A DNA stretch of 64,000 bases from JBBSJZ01 sp041751935 (GTDB lineage Bacteria > Planctomycetota > Planctomycetia > Pirellulales > Pirellulaceae). Of the stretch, positions 28,846-37,954 are shown in pieces. How positions within the stretch are numbered: the stretch's first letter is position 1; every line of letters begins with the position of its first letter. Made by a program: the position numbers and the translations under genes. The notes under the pieces are model-generated. The model worked only from the letters and a program-made list of their open reading frames with translations, was not told where the DNA came from and ran no database searches. The DNA lies in the NCBI GenBank assembly GCA_041751935.1, contig JBGSIA010000048.1, forward strand, positions 1 through 64,000, read 5' to 3'.

Positions 28846-29775
28846 ATGGCCGCAACCTTTGGTCCGTTAACTGGTCTCGTTGCGGCGACGTTCACGCCGA
28901 TGCAAAATGATGGGACGATTGATACACCGGCCATCGCGCCAATGGTCGAGAGTCTGATCGAGCAAGGTATCGCGGCAATGTATGTGTTGGGCAGCACAGG
29001 GGAAGGTGCATCGCTGACGTTTGACGAACGTAGTGTCGTTGCTGAGGCCTTTGTAAAAGCAGCCGCAGGAAGGTTGCCGGTAATCGTTCAAGTTGGCTCA
29101 GAAAGTTTGCGGCAAGCGAGAAATCTTGCAGAACACGCCCAGCGGGTGGGTGCTGATGCGATTTCAGCGGTTAGCCCCGTCTACTTCAAGCCTGATTCCA
29201 CGGAAACCTTGGTCGCTTCGATGGCAGAAATTGCCAACGGTGCGCCCGAGTTACCGTTTTACTACTACCATATCCCATCGGTCACCGGCGTGGGTGTCAA
29301 CGCAGTTGACTTCGTGAAGTTGGCCGAACATCGAATCACGAACCTACGTGGAGTGAAGTTCACTTCCCAGAACGTTTTCGAATTCCAGTCCTGCGTGGAG
29401 TTCGCCAAAGATCGGATTGAAATCCTCTGGGGACTCGACGAAATGCTGCAATGCGGCCTAGCCGCAGGGGCTCATGCGGCGGTGGGCAGTACCTACAATT
29501 TTGCCGCGCCGATCTATCGCCGTTTGATTAACGCATTCGCCATCGGCGATCAACAAGCCGTCCGAATTCAACAGTCTCGCTCACAAGCAATCGTGCGAAC
29601 ATTCTTGCCCTACGGTCCCCGTGGCGCTCAGAAAGCGATCATGCGAATGATTGGAGTTGATTGTGGACCCTCGCGATTACCAATCGCCTCAATGACCGAT
29701 TCGCAATTCGCCGCATTGCAACGAGACCTGCAAGCGATCGGCTTCTTTGAATGGATATCGGAGTCCTCGACATGA
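28846..29775 (+). CDS. nanA: N-acetylneuraminate lyase (DHDPS/NAL family)
   Basis: Class I aldolase of 309 residues with TIM-barrel fold. It cleaves N-acetylneuraminate to N-acetylmannosamine and pyruvate. Family features seen: the carboxylate-binding loop GSTGEG near residue 50, a catalytic Tyr in FYYYHIPS (Tyr139-141), and the Schiff-base Lys171 in RGVKFTS. GVKFTS and the later GLDEMLQCGLAAGAHAAVGS are closer to neuraminate lyases of the NPL type than to dihydrodipicolinate synthase. Its stop overlaps the next start (ATGA at 29772-29775), so it is translationally coupled to the mutarotase/symporter gene, supporting a sialic-acid uptake and cleavage unit. Another NAL-family aldolase specificity remains possible. 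Confidence 0.86.
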   Translation: MAATFGPLTGLVAATFTPMQNDGTIDTPAIAPMVESLIEQGIAAMYVLGSTGEGASLTFDERSVVAEAFVKAAAGRLPVIVQVGSESLRQARNLAEHAQRVGADAISAVSPVYFKPDSTETLVASMAEIANGAPELPFYYYHIPSVTGVGVNAVDFVKLAEHRITNLRGVKFTSQNVFEFQSCVEFAKDRIEILWGLDEMLQCGLAAGAHAAVGSTYNFAAPIYRRLINAFAIGDQQAVRIQQSRSQAIVRTFLPYGPRGAQKAIMRMIGVDCGPSRLPIASMTDSQFAALQRDLQAIGFFEWISESST

Positions 29776-31931
29776 TGAATCGCCGCACGTTGGATTCGCC
29801 TGTTTCACTCACGTTGTTTTTGTGCGCGGTGTTCTCGATTTCTCGTAGTGCTCAAGCGGACGAACCGAGCGAGCGTCTTTCGCAATCCATCTCACTGGAT
29901 TGGCAATCGTTACCGGAATTGCCTGGGAAGTTGGGGGTTGCTGGGCCTTTTGTCGGTGTGCATGACGATCGATTGATTGTCGCTGGCGGAGCAAATTTCC
30001 CAGATCCAGTTTGGGAAAGCGATAAAAAGTGGCATGAACAAGTTCACGTGCTGGAAAAGACATCATCCGGCTTCGCATGGAGAGACGGCGGACAACTTTC
30101 TCGCAAGGTCGCCTACGGCGCATCCGTCTCCACCTCAGCAGGCATCGTGTGCATTGGCGGGAATGACGCTGAGGAAACGTTCGATCGCGTCTTTTTGCTG
30201 AAATGGAACTCTGCGGACGAGTCAATCGAAGAGGTCGAGTATCCATCGCTTCCATGCCGCTGTGCGAATGGCCAAGCGACGATAATCTCCGACGTGATTT
30301 ATCTGGCTGGTGGCCAGAGCGATAGTGGTCTCGATTCGGCGATGAACAACTTTTGGTCGCTGGATCTCTCTCGCAAGCACGATTCAGCCACGTTCAAGTG
30401 GCGTGAACTCGGTGCTTGGTCGGCTCAGCCCCGTTCACTGAATATTACGACTCATCAACACAACGGATACGAAGAGTGCGTCTATGTGATCAGTGGTCGT
30501 CGCCAGGAAAACGACAAAGCCGAGTTTCTCAAAGATGTGTGGGAGTACACGCCACGTACCGAATCGTGGCGGCGACGGCAGGATGCTCCGCGAGGCGTTT
30601 GTGCCGGAGCCGGTATCGGGTTCGGGCAAAGTCACCTCTTTGTACTTGGGGGCGATGACGGTTTGCTCTTTGACAAGGCAGACGAGTTAAAGGATTTGCA
30701 TCCTGGATTTCCGAACGAGGCGTTTGCCTACCACACGATTACTGACACGTGGACATCGCTAGGCGGGATGCCGAAAAACCAAGTCACGACGACTGCGGTG
30801 TTATGGGACGGTCGCGTTATCCTCCCTACTGGTGAAGTACGTCCGAGGGTTCGCACCGTTTCGGTCTGGAGTGTCGCGCCGTCCGTTCACCTGCAATCGT
30901 TTGGCGCCGTCAACTACAGTGTGCTCGTTGGGTATTTGTTGGCGATGGTCGGTGTCGGAATTTACTTTGCTCGCAAGAACAAAACGACCGACGACTACTT
31001 CCACGGCGGCAAGAAAATTCCTTGGTGGGCCGCCGGCTGCAGCATTTTTGCGACGATGCTTAGTTCACTAACGTTTACCGGGTTGCCCTCGAAAGCGTAC
31101 GCTCAAGATTGGGTGTATGCGATTGGTAATTTCCTGATTCCCGTTGTCGCCGTTGCAGGAGTCTACGTCGCACTGCCGTTTTATCGGCGCATCGACGCTA
31201 CCAGTGCTTACGAATACCTGGAAAGGCAATTTAGCCGCGGAGTGCGGTTGTTTGGCGGCGCCAGCTTCACGATGTTTCATTTATTTCGCATGGCTGTCGT
31301 TATGTCGTTGACCGGTTTAGCATTAGCTGTTGCTACACCGATGACGCCGACACAATCTGTGTTGCTGATGGGAGTGCTGAGCATTGTGTACTGCACGCTC
31401 GGCGGCATCGAAGCCGTGATTTGGACTGATACAATCCAAACTGTCGTACTGCTCGGCGGCGCATTGTTGGCCTTGGGGCTGTTGGTTAGTGGATCCGAGG
31501 AAAGTTTCGGGACGATTTTTCAATCGGCTGTGGATGCGGACAAATTGCGTCTTGCGAATTTTCGTTGGGAAGGCACCGGGTCACAGTTGGCATTGTGGGT
31601 GATTGTGCTCGGAGCAACGGGGCAGCGTTTGGCGTCCTACACAGCGGATCAGGCGGTCGTCCAACGCTACATGACCACTCCACGTGAGAAACTGGCGGCA
31701 CGCCCGATTTGGACCAATGCGGTATTGACGATTCCTGCAACGTTGCTGTTCTTTGCAATCGGTACTGCCTTCTACACTTTTTATCGTTCGCACCCAGAGA
31801 GGCTTGATCCTACCATTGCAACGGACCAAGTTTTTCCTTTATTCATCGCCCGCGAGATGCCCCTTGGCGTCGCAGGACTTGTGGTAGCCGCTGTTTTTTC
31901 TGTTGCACACTGTATTCACGCTCTATCCTAG
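29772..31931 (+). CDS. Kelch mutarotase (NanM-like) fused to Na+/solute symporter, C-terminally truncated
   Basis: Fusion of 719 residues starting at the ATG that overlaps the lyase stop. A signal peptide (LTLFLCAVFSISRSAQAD) precedes a kelch six-bladed propeller to about residue 375 (LIVAGGANFPDPVWE, IVCIGGNDAEE, IYLAGGQSDSG), of the cyclically permuted mutarotase type related to sialic-acid mutarotase NanM. From about residue 380 the protein is an SSS-family symporter: helices 1-8 are clear (for example VGYLLAMVGVGIYFARK and TDTIQTVVLLGGALLALGLL). In the ninth helix the sequence departs from the expected AAxMSxLDSS type pattern and stops (FSVAHCIHALS). The Na+-site serines and the last four or five helices are absent, so transport is probably lost. 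Sialate uptake is inferred from the neighbour. Confidence 0.82.
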   Translation: MMNRRTLDSPVSLTLFLCAVFSISRSAQADEPSERLSQSISLDWQSLPELPGKLGVAGPFVGVHDDRLIVAGGANFPDPVWESDKKWHEQVHVLEKTSSGFAWRDGGQLSRKVAYGASVSTSAGIVCIGGNDAEETFDRVFLLKWNSADESIEEVEYPSLPCRCANGQATIISDVIYLAGGQSDSGLDSAMNNFWSLDLSRKHDSATFKWRELGAWSAQPRSLNITTHQHNGYEECVYVISGRRQENDKAEFLKDVWEYTPRTESWRRRQDAPRGVCAGAGIGFGQSHLFVLGGDDGLLFDKADELKDLHPGFPNEAFAYHTITDTWTSLGGMPKNQVTTTAVLWDGRVILPTGEVRPRVRTVSVWSVAPSVHLQSFGAVNYSVLVGYLLAMVGVGIYFARKNKTTDDYFHGGKKIPWWAAGCSIFATMLSSLTFTGLPSKAYAQDWVYAIGNFLIPVVAVAGVYVALPFYRRIDATSAYEYLERQFSRGVRLFGGASFTMFHLFRMAVVMSLTGLALAVATPMTPTQSVLLMGVLSIVYCTLGGIEAVIWTDTIQTVVLLGGALLALGLLVSGSEESFGTIFQSAVDADKLRLANFRWEGTGSQLALWVIVLGATGQRLASYTADQAVVQRYMTTPREKLAARPIWTNAVLTIPATLLFFAIGTAFYTFYRSHPERLDPTIATDQVFPLFIAREMPLGVAGLVVAAVFSVAHCIHALS

Positions 31932-32139
31932 ATTTCTCATGCCCACTCGCAACCAATACACGGAAGCACGGATAATTCATTAGTTCGGCTCAGAGGCGGC
32001 TTGGACCCTAGTTTTAGGAGCGAAACGAGTTTGACAGAACTGAAATTCAAAAAAAAATTGTTGATGTCAGTCGTGTCGCTTGCCGTTCGATTACTGTGCA
32101 AGTGAAAATGACCGACCATCAACCGCGAGGTATGACGCA

Positions 32140-32544
32140 ATGAGCAAACAGATCTTTATCAACCTGCCTGTTTCCGATCTCCAGGCCTCGATGGCGTTCT
32201 ACGAGGCGCTCGGATTCGAGAATAATAAGCAATTCACCGATGACACGGCTGCCTGCATGGTCTGGAGCGAGGCGATCTTTGTGATGCTCCTTACGCATGA
32301 CAAGTGGAAAACTTTTACCAGCCGTCCCATTCCTCCAGTGACCTCCAGCGAGGTCATGCTGGCCCTCTCCTGCGACAGTCGCGAAACCGTCGACAAACTG
32401 AACGACATCGCCACGAAGAATGGGGGCACCGCCGACATCAATCCTAAGCAGGACCTGGGGTTCATGTACAACCGCAACCTGTCAGACCTGGACGGTCATG
32501 TTTGGGAGATGTTTTGGATGAATCCAGAAGCGATGCAAGGATAA
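32140..32544 (+). CDS. VOC (glyoxalase/bleomycin-resistance) family protein
   Basis: Complete single-domain VOC protein of 134 residues. The ATG at 32140 (MSKQIFINLPVSDL) is the natural start, although the frame is open to 32080. Two beta-alpha-beta-beta-beta halves are visible: FINLPVSDLQASMAFYEALG at the N-terminus, and GFMYNRNLSDLDGHVWEMFW, where the Glu of HVWEMFW is the usual metal ligand position, near the end. The substrate cannot be deduced; many such proteins are dioxygenase or lyase relatives of unknown role. It follows the truncated symporter by 208 bases and is close to a second, damaged VOC gene. Confidence 0.85.
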   Translation: MSKQIFINLPVSDLQASMAFYEALGFENNKQFTDDTAACMVWSEAIFVMLLTHDKWKTFTSRPIPPVTSSEVMLALSCDSRETVDKLNDIATKNGGTADINPKQDLGFMYNRNLSDLDGHVWEMFWMNPEAMQG

Positions 32545-32769
32545 GCAAGATCACATCCCGCCGGGGGCATTGCAGATCCGCGTTTGGCATTTAGGAATGA
32601 GTTTTCCAGCAGCCAAATCCGCCGAGATGCACTATCGCGGCGGCCACGAGTCGCTCCTACAGCTTGCCAACCTTGTCGAACGAACCATTCCCACTTGAGT
32701 AGCATCAAGCGGATATTTAAGTCACAGGAGCAGTCAAATCAACACGCAAGAGATTAGGTAATGTAATTT

Positions 32770-33225
32770 AAGAATAAAATCACACCTTTTCTTGGTTTCA
32801 ACAGCGAGTCTGAAGTCGCCGCCACATTCTATGTGTCCGAGTTACCCGACTCACGAATTCTTCACATCGTCAGGAATCCCGATTCGAACGCCCTCATAAC
32901 GGTCGAATTTGAACTTTCCAGATTGGCGTTTGTCGCGCTCAACATCGGCCAGCCGCAACAGTTTACCGCAGCATTTTCGCTCGCGATCGGTTGCGAAACG
33001 CAAGCCGAGATTGACGACCTGTGGGCTAAATTGCTTGATGGCGGATCTGAAATATCGTGTGGATGGCTCAAAGACAAGTTCGGCGTCCGCTGGCAGATTG
33101 TTCCGTCAATGATTGGCCAGATGATCGGTGATCCCGACCCGGCACGCGCCAAACGTGTCTTTGATGCGATGTGTCAGCTGGTCAAATTGGACATCGCGAA
33201 ACTGCAACAAGCTTACGGCGAGTAA
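32770..33225 (+). pseudogene. PhnB-like VOC family gene with lost start codon
   Basis: The reading frame encodes a typical PhnB/3-demethylubiquinone methyltransferase-like VOC protein: NKITPFLGFNSESEVAATFY at the N-terminus, then CETQAEIDDLWAKL, CGWLKDKFGVRWQIVPS and DPDPARAKRVFDAM. Homologues usually begin Met-Asn/Ser-Lys-Ile-Thr-Pro. Here the codon before Asn-Lys-Ile-Thr is AAG (32770-32772) rather than ATG, and the only upstream in-frame ATG (32761) is followed directly by TAA. The first usable start is GTG at 32833, which would delete about 20 residues including the first beta strand. It is therefore probably non-functional or expressed as a shortened product. Confidence 0.7.
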
Positions 33226-33486
33226 ACGAACGAGTTGATCGATACGGGAACGCTTTATTTGCTGGCGCAGCAGAAAGCTTATCATCGAGGAAGTCTTGTA
33301 GAATCGGTTAATCAACACCTGTGATAACAGCTAGGAAGTGTTCCACAACTTGGTTACACTAAAAACTCGTTCATCAGCGTTTAGAACACGATTCGACCTT
33401 CTTTATAATACCCACATATGCCATCCATTTACGCTTAACAGTGCATTCCGAAAGAGTTTGCCTTTACAGAGTTAACGTTTTTCAAC

Positions 33487-36400
33487 ATGACCGAACAACC
33501 GCCCCCATCGATTGCAGAAAAACGAACGGAATCTGCTCCTGCGGCAGTCTTCGATATCGAAACAAATCATGTACTTTGGTCGCAACTGAGCAGTGTAAAT
33601 CTTAATACTAACCTGATGTCTTCGTTTGGGTTGGTACCAGGAATGGTGTTGGATGACTACCAATTAATTGCTGAAATTGCTCGCGGAGGCATGGGGATCG
33701 TTTTTCGTGCACTGCAAGTCAGTGCAGACCGGGTGGTTGCTTTGAAAGTCGTTTCGGTAACGGGTACTCAAAAAAGCCTGCTCAAAAGATTCGAGACTGA
33801 AGTTCGAGCTGCCGCTAAGTTAGATCATCCACACATCGTGCCCCTGTTTGACATTGGGAGCTATCAAGGGCAACCTTTTTTTACGATGCGGTTGCTGGAA
33901 GGTGGAAGTCTGGCGAGCAAGTTGCAATCCGGTCCGCTGTCAAGTCGAGTTGCGGCATCGCTCGTAAGAACCATTGCGGAAGCGATTCAGTATGCCCATA
34001 GCTGCGGGGTCATTCATCGAGACATCAAGCCAGGCAACATAGTGCTGGATGATGCTGGCGAGCCATTCGTCACGGATTTCGGATTAGCGATGGTCGTCGA
34101 TCGACCATCGGATTTAACTAGCGAAGGGCACGCAGTCGGCACGCCAGCGTACATATCTCCTGAGCAGGCGATAGGATGCAAGAATCTTGTCGATGAGCGA
34201 AGCGATGTCTATTCCGTAGGCGCGGTTCTGTACGCCTGCTTAACAGGGCGCCCTCCGTTTCAAGCAATCTCGAGTGCCGCAACGGTGATGCAACTGCTGA
34301 TGCGAGACCCGGTATCGCCACGGGTCCTTGATCCCGAAATCGATCGTGATGTGGAAACGATTTGCCTGAAGTGCCTCGACAAGGATCCACAGCGTCGCTA
34401 TCAGAACTCGGCGAGTCTAGCGAGTGACCTGCAACGTTACCTGGATGGCAAGCCCATTTTGGCTAGGCCAACGTCATCTTTCGAACGGCTACGAAAATGG
34501 GCCAAACGAGCTCCCCTGGTCGCCTCGCTTTCTGCAATGAGCGCACTTGCGATTCTGACGCTGGTGGTCGGCGGATTGATTTACCAGTGGCGGCTCACCG
34601 AGGCTTTGAAATACGCCAGGACACAGCAAGAGGCCGCAGTTGCTTCTGAAGCTCAGCGAACAGAGATCTTGTATGACTCTATGGTAAAGCAAGCTACTTT
34701 TCTCGGTGAAACACGACCGATCGGTTATAGTAAGCAGATTTGGAGTGCGATTGATCAGGCTCGACAATTGGAGACGCCAAAACGAGACTTCGATTCATTG
34801 CGTCAACTTGCCGTCGGTGCGATGGGCACGTCCGCCTTTGAACAGCCGACAAACCTGATTCCAAACAGTCCCGCCGACTCCAATGTTCAATGCGCGGAGC
34901 TGTGTCCTGACGAGAAACAAGTCATGGTCGGACTGAGCTCTGGCGAAGTGCTGTTCTTTGATCGCAACTCTGCCCGCGAAGTCGCAAGATTGCATCCTCA
35001 TACTCAAGGCGTCGTCGGGATTCGCTTTCCTGATGAGGATACTTGCTACACGTACACTTCGTTTTGTCGCGAGATCCATAAGTGGACCTATCGCGATGGC
35101 GTTTGGCATTCGAAAGGTCCTGTAGACACGCATCGCCCAAATGACATGACCGATGTGCGGCTGAGCCGTGACGGTCGTTGGATAATCAGTTGGACACCGG
35201 TTACGGTTCCAGACGACGCAGGATTGACATTATTGGACGAGTATCCGTCCTGGAGTCCGGATGCGAACGAAGCCTACTTTTGTTTTCGCCGCGTCGAGGA
35301 CTCTTCTGGAAAGTACCTTTTTCCAGGACTACATGTCTCACCCTACTTCGATCTCGTCCATGGACTATTTGTCACCTACGATACGGAAAGCCGACTCAGG
35401 GTTTTTGATCTGAATCAAGAAAAGATCGTCCATACATTTCACGACAAAAACGGATTTGAAGGGGCTAGAATGTGTCTCATCAGTCCGCGCGGAGATTTTG
35501 TTGCTGTCGGCGGTCGCAACCGTGGGCATTTATTCAACCTGAAGACAGGTGAGCATGTCGCGTTATTGAGCGAAAGCGATTGCTACCTGCGTCAGTTCTC
35601 CTATGATGGATCGCAAATTCTCCTCTATGACAGCTCACAGCAATACGTTTATTCGCTCGCGAACCGTCGAATCGAATTGAAGCTTCCAGCCAAAGGCGCC
35701 GAGCAATCGCTTTGGTTTTCCGGTCGCGATCGGTTCATATTGGATTCGAAAATTGATCGTGTCTCCCTAGCATCGGCAAGTTCACGCGAGTGCCAAATAT
35801 TTTCAACGCAAGCTCCCAATACGGATGACCTGCAACTCAGCAGGGACGGTACCAGTTTAGTGACCTCCATGGATGGAATTTCGACGTGCTTGTGGGATGT
35901 TGCATCGCATCGATTGATCGCTCAATTGCCAGGCCAGCGTGGCACAATCCATCCCTCGGGGAAACTGCTTTCGATATGTCGAAACGAACGACTTGATCTT
36001 TATCAGATCCCCGAATTGATTTTGGTTTGCAAGTTGGAGAGCCCAGGGATGTTCAACTGCATGCGGTTCAATCGTAGCGGGGACCGGATGCTTGGGTATG
36101 GTTGGTCGGGTGGCCCGATCGGAGTCTTCGGTCTCAAGCTAGGCGATGCGGAGAATCCCGCGGAGAGTCTCGTTGAAATCGCCCGTGATTCGTTGTGCAT
36201 GGCCAGTGGTGGTTGGAGCCCAGATGGCAAGGATGCACGATGGCTTGCCATGCATTCCGAAACCGAGGAAGCGACCGTTCGTGGACTCAATCAACACTCC
36301 GTTGCCATCGAAAGTTTCATTGTTCCAGGGACGTCTGGTTTTCGCTCGCTGGCCGTTCTATCTAACGAAACCCTGTGTCTGATCAATGAATCGGGGTATC

Positions 36401-37896
36401 TGGAAATTCGCAACTTACATTCAGGAAAGCTGCTTCGAACGAGTCGCCAAAAAGTGGAGGGGCCGATATGCAGGTCACCCGATGGCCGCTTCCTGTTTAC
36501 CGGACACACGTTGTATTCGGTTGATGAAATGCTGCCCATTGTTGAATTCCCACAACTGGCGGGAGCGATGTGGTCGTCGGACTGGTGCGAAAATGGTCGT
36601 TACGTTGCATTCGGATATACCGGTGGAATCGTTGCGATCTGGGACCTAGTCGCCGTCGAATCTCGTTTAGGTGAACTGGAGTTTTCACTTTTTGATCGAA
36701 ACGACAACAAGTCGATGATGGCATCCGTGGAACCACTTGAACCGCTCGTCCAGCTTCGCAAAAACTCTCTAGAGACAGTCAATCGCCTATCCGACGGCCG
36801 ATCTTGGGAGTCGTTGGAAGAGGGCCTAGAACGTCTCCATAGTTCAAAGGTCATCAGCGTCAAGCAGTGGCTTGACAAGCAATCGCTTTACCCGAGTGGT
36901 GCAACGGTTAGCATCGATTTCTTTGCTGAGAAAATCATTTGGGTGACACAGAACGCGCCTGAATTGTCGTCTGCCGACAAGAAATGCTTCATTGAGTATC
37001 TTGTTGGACATCTGAAGGCTCAGAAACAGACGCTTCCGACTCACCAGTATTCGCAAATTATGAAAGGACTGATCCAACGTTTGGAGGCAGTTGAAAATTC
37101 GACGCCAACAAATGACGCGGCGCTCGTCATTGCATATATGGAGTATGAATCCGCCGAAGTTAGTAAGCCTGAGCAAGATAGAAAGCTCGAGTACTATCGC
37201 AAGGCGGACCGCCTCGCATGGGAACTCGTTCGAACCGAAAAATACGGCAAAAAGGAATTTGGACATCGTTGGTACTGGCGCAATTATGCTTTTGCCGAAC
37301 TTGAGGCAGCGACGGGCAATTATTCCCATGCAGTGGAGCTGATGACGGAAGCTGTCGAATCCTTCGCCGAAACAAGCTTTGAGCCAGAGGTCAGGTTTCA
37401 GCTACTTGCTAAGCAGAATATCGAAACCTGGACCAAGATGGCCAATCAGCCCAAGGTCACTGACATGGCCAGCCGATCGGTCGAAGAGATTGACTGGACA
37501 TCGGGATGGTATCCGAATTCGTTTGAAGCGAGTGTTGGCGAAATGAGCATCGAACAGGGTGTTCTTCGACTGACGACGATCAAGGCGGGCGAGCAGGACT
37601 GGCATGTGCAAGCGCTTCAAGGTCACGTCAATTTCCAGGACCATCAGGAATACGTCCTGCGATTTGAAGCGTCCTCGCCTGAAAGTCGTTCCGCGAAGGT
37701 AGAAGCCTCGCTGAACGAGGACAACTTTCGTGATATTGGACTGAGAGCATTGTTCAAGACGACTCCGGAATACAAACCCTACGAATTTCGCTTCCGCGCC
37801 ACAAATCTTGGCAGCACTCATCGAATCTGTTTCCTACTGGGCGAGGAACTCGGCACCTTGTTCATCAAAAACATGTCGCTTGAAGCGAGTCGTTGA
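33487..37896 (+). CDS. Ser/Thr protein kinase with transmembrane helix, beta-propeller and C-terminal sugar-binding-like domain
   Basis: Membrane kinase of 1469 residues. The kinase domain runs from about residue 57 to 330 with a glycine loop (IARGGMGIVF), the ALKVV lysine, HRDIKPGN with catalytic Asp179, DFG with Asp197, and a GTPAYISPEQ activation segment, so it should be active. One transmembrane helix (ASLSAMSALAILTLVVGGLI) at about 34515-34580 places the C-terminal 1100 residues outside the cytoplasm or in the periplasm. That part has divergent WD40-like blades (about 34870-36660), a helical segment, and a final beta-sandwich (37495-37890) reminiscent of CBM4/9-type modules. This is the planctomycete sensor-kinase architecture. 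It converges with the kinase at 37955. Confidence 0.87.
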   Translation: MTEQPPPSIAEKRTESAPAAVFDIETNHVLWSQLSSVNLNTNLMSSFGLVPGMVLDDYQLIAEIARGGMGIVFRALQVSADRVVALKVVSVTGTQKSLLKRFETEVRAAAKLDHPHIVPLFDIGSYQGQPFFTMRLLEGGSLASKLQSGPLSSRVAASLVRTIAEAIQYAHSCGVIHRDIKPGNIVLDDAGEPFVTDFGLAMVVDRPSDLTSEGHAVGTPAYISPEQAIGCKNLVDERSDVYSVGAVLYACLTGRPPFQAISSAATVMQLLMRDPVSPRVLDPEIDRDVETICLKCLDKDPQRRYQNSASLASDLQRYLDGKPILARPTSSFERLRKWAKRAPLVASLSAMSALAILTLVVGGLIYQWRLTEALKYARTQQEAAVASEAQRTEILYDSMVKQATFLGETRPIGYSKQIWSAIDQARQLETPKRDFDSLRQLAVGAMGTSAFEQPTNLIPNSPADSNVQCAELCPDEKQVMVGLSSGEVLFFDRNSAREVARLHPHTQGVVGIRFPDEDTCYTYTSFCREIHKWTYRDGVWHSKGPVDTHRPNDMTDVRLSRDGRWIISWTPVTVPDDAGLTLLDEYPSWSPDANEAYFCFRRVEDSSGKYLFPGLHVSPYFDLVHGLFVTYDTESRLRVFDLNQEKIVHTFHDKNGFEGARMCLISPRGDFVAVGGRNRGHLFNLKTGEHVALLSESDCYLRQFSYDGSQILLYDSSQQYVYSLANRRIELKLPAKGAEQSLWFSGRDRFILDSKIDRVSLASASSRECQIFSTQAPNTDDLQLSRDGTSLVTSMDGISTCLWDVASHRLIAQLPGQRGTIHPSGKLLSICRNERLDLYQIPELILVCKLESPGMFNCMRFNRSGDRMLGYGWSGGPIGVFGLKLGDAENPAESLVEIARDSLCMASGGWSPDGKDARWLAMHSETEEATVRGLNQHSVAIESFIVPGTSGFRSLAVLSNETLCLINESGYLEIRNLHSGKLLRTSRQKVEGPICRSPDGRFLFTGHTLYSVDEMLPIVEFPQLAGAMWSSDWCENGRYVAFGYTGGIVAIWDLVAVESRLGELEFSLFDRNDNKSMMASVEPLEPLVQLRKNSLETVNRLSDGRSWESLEEGLERLHSSKVISVKQWLDKQSLYPSGATVSIDFFAEKIIWVTQNAPELSSADKKCFIEYLVGHLKAQKQTLPTHQYSQIMKGLIQRLEAVENSTPTNDAALVIAYMEYESAEVSKPEQDRKLEYYRKADRLAWELVRTEKYGKKEFGHRWYWRNYAFAELEAATGNYSHAVELMTEAVESFAETSFEPEVRFQLLAKQNIETWTKMANQPKVTDMASRSVEEIDWTSGWYPNSFEASVGEMSIEQGVLRLTTIKAGEQDWHVQALQGHVNFQDHQEYVLRFEASSPESRSAKVEASLNEDNFRDIGLRALFKTTPEYKPYEFRFRATNLGSTHRICFLLGEELGTLFIKNMSLEASR

Positions 37897-37954
37897 TCCT
37901 CATGTGGTCGTTTCGAAGCCGGTTTGTCCCTGCAGCTACACCAGTGTGCATCCG

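Noticed and set aside
32549..32698. Short plus-strand frame (VWHLGMSFPAAKSAEMHYRG...) between the two VOC genes
   Set aside because: It reads like a fragment of a real protein but has no start codon and I cannot identify a parent family, so it is not called.
33226..33322. Frame reading LIDTGTLYLLAQQKAYHRGS after the second VOC gene
   Set aside because: Only about 30 codons, with no start or recognised family; could be a gene remnant but unsupported.
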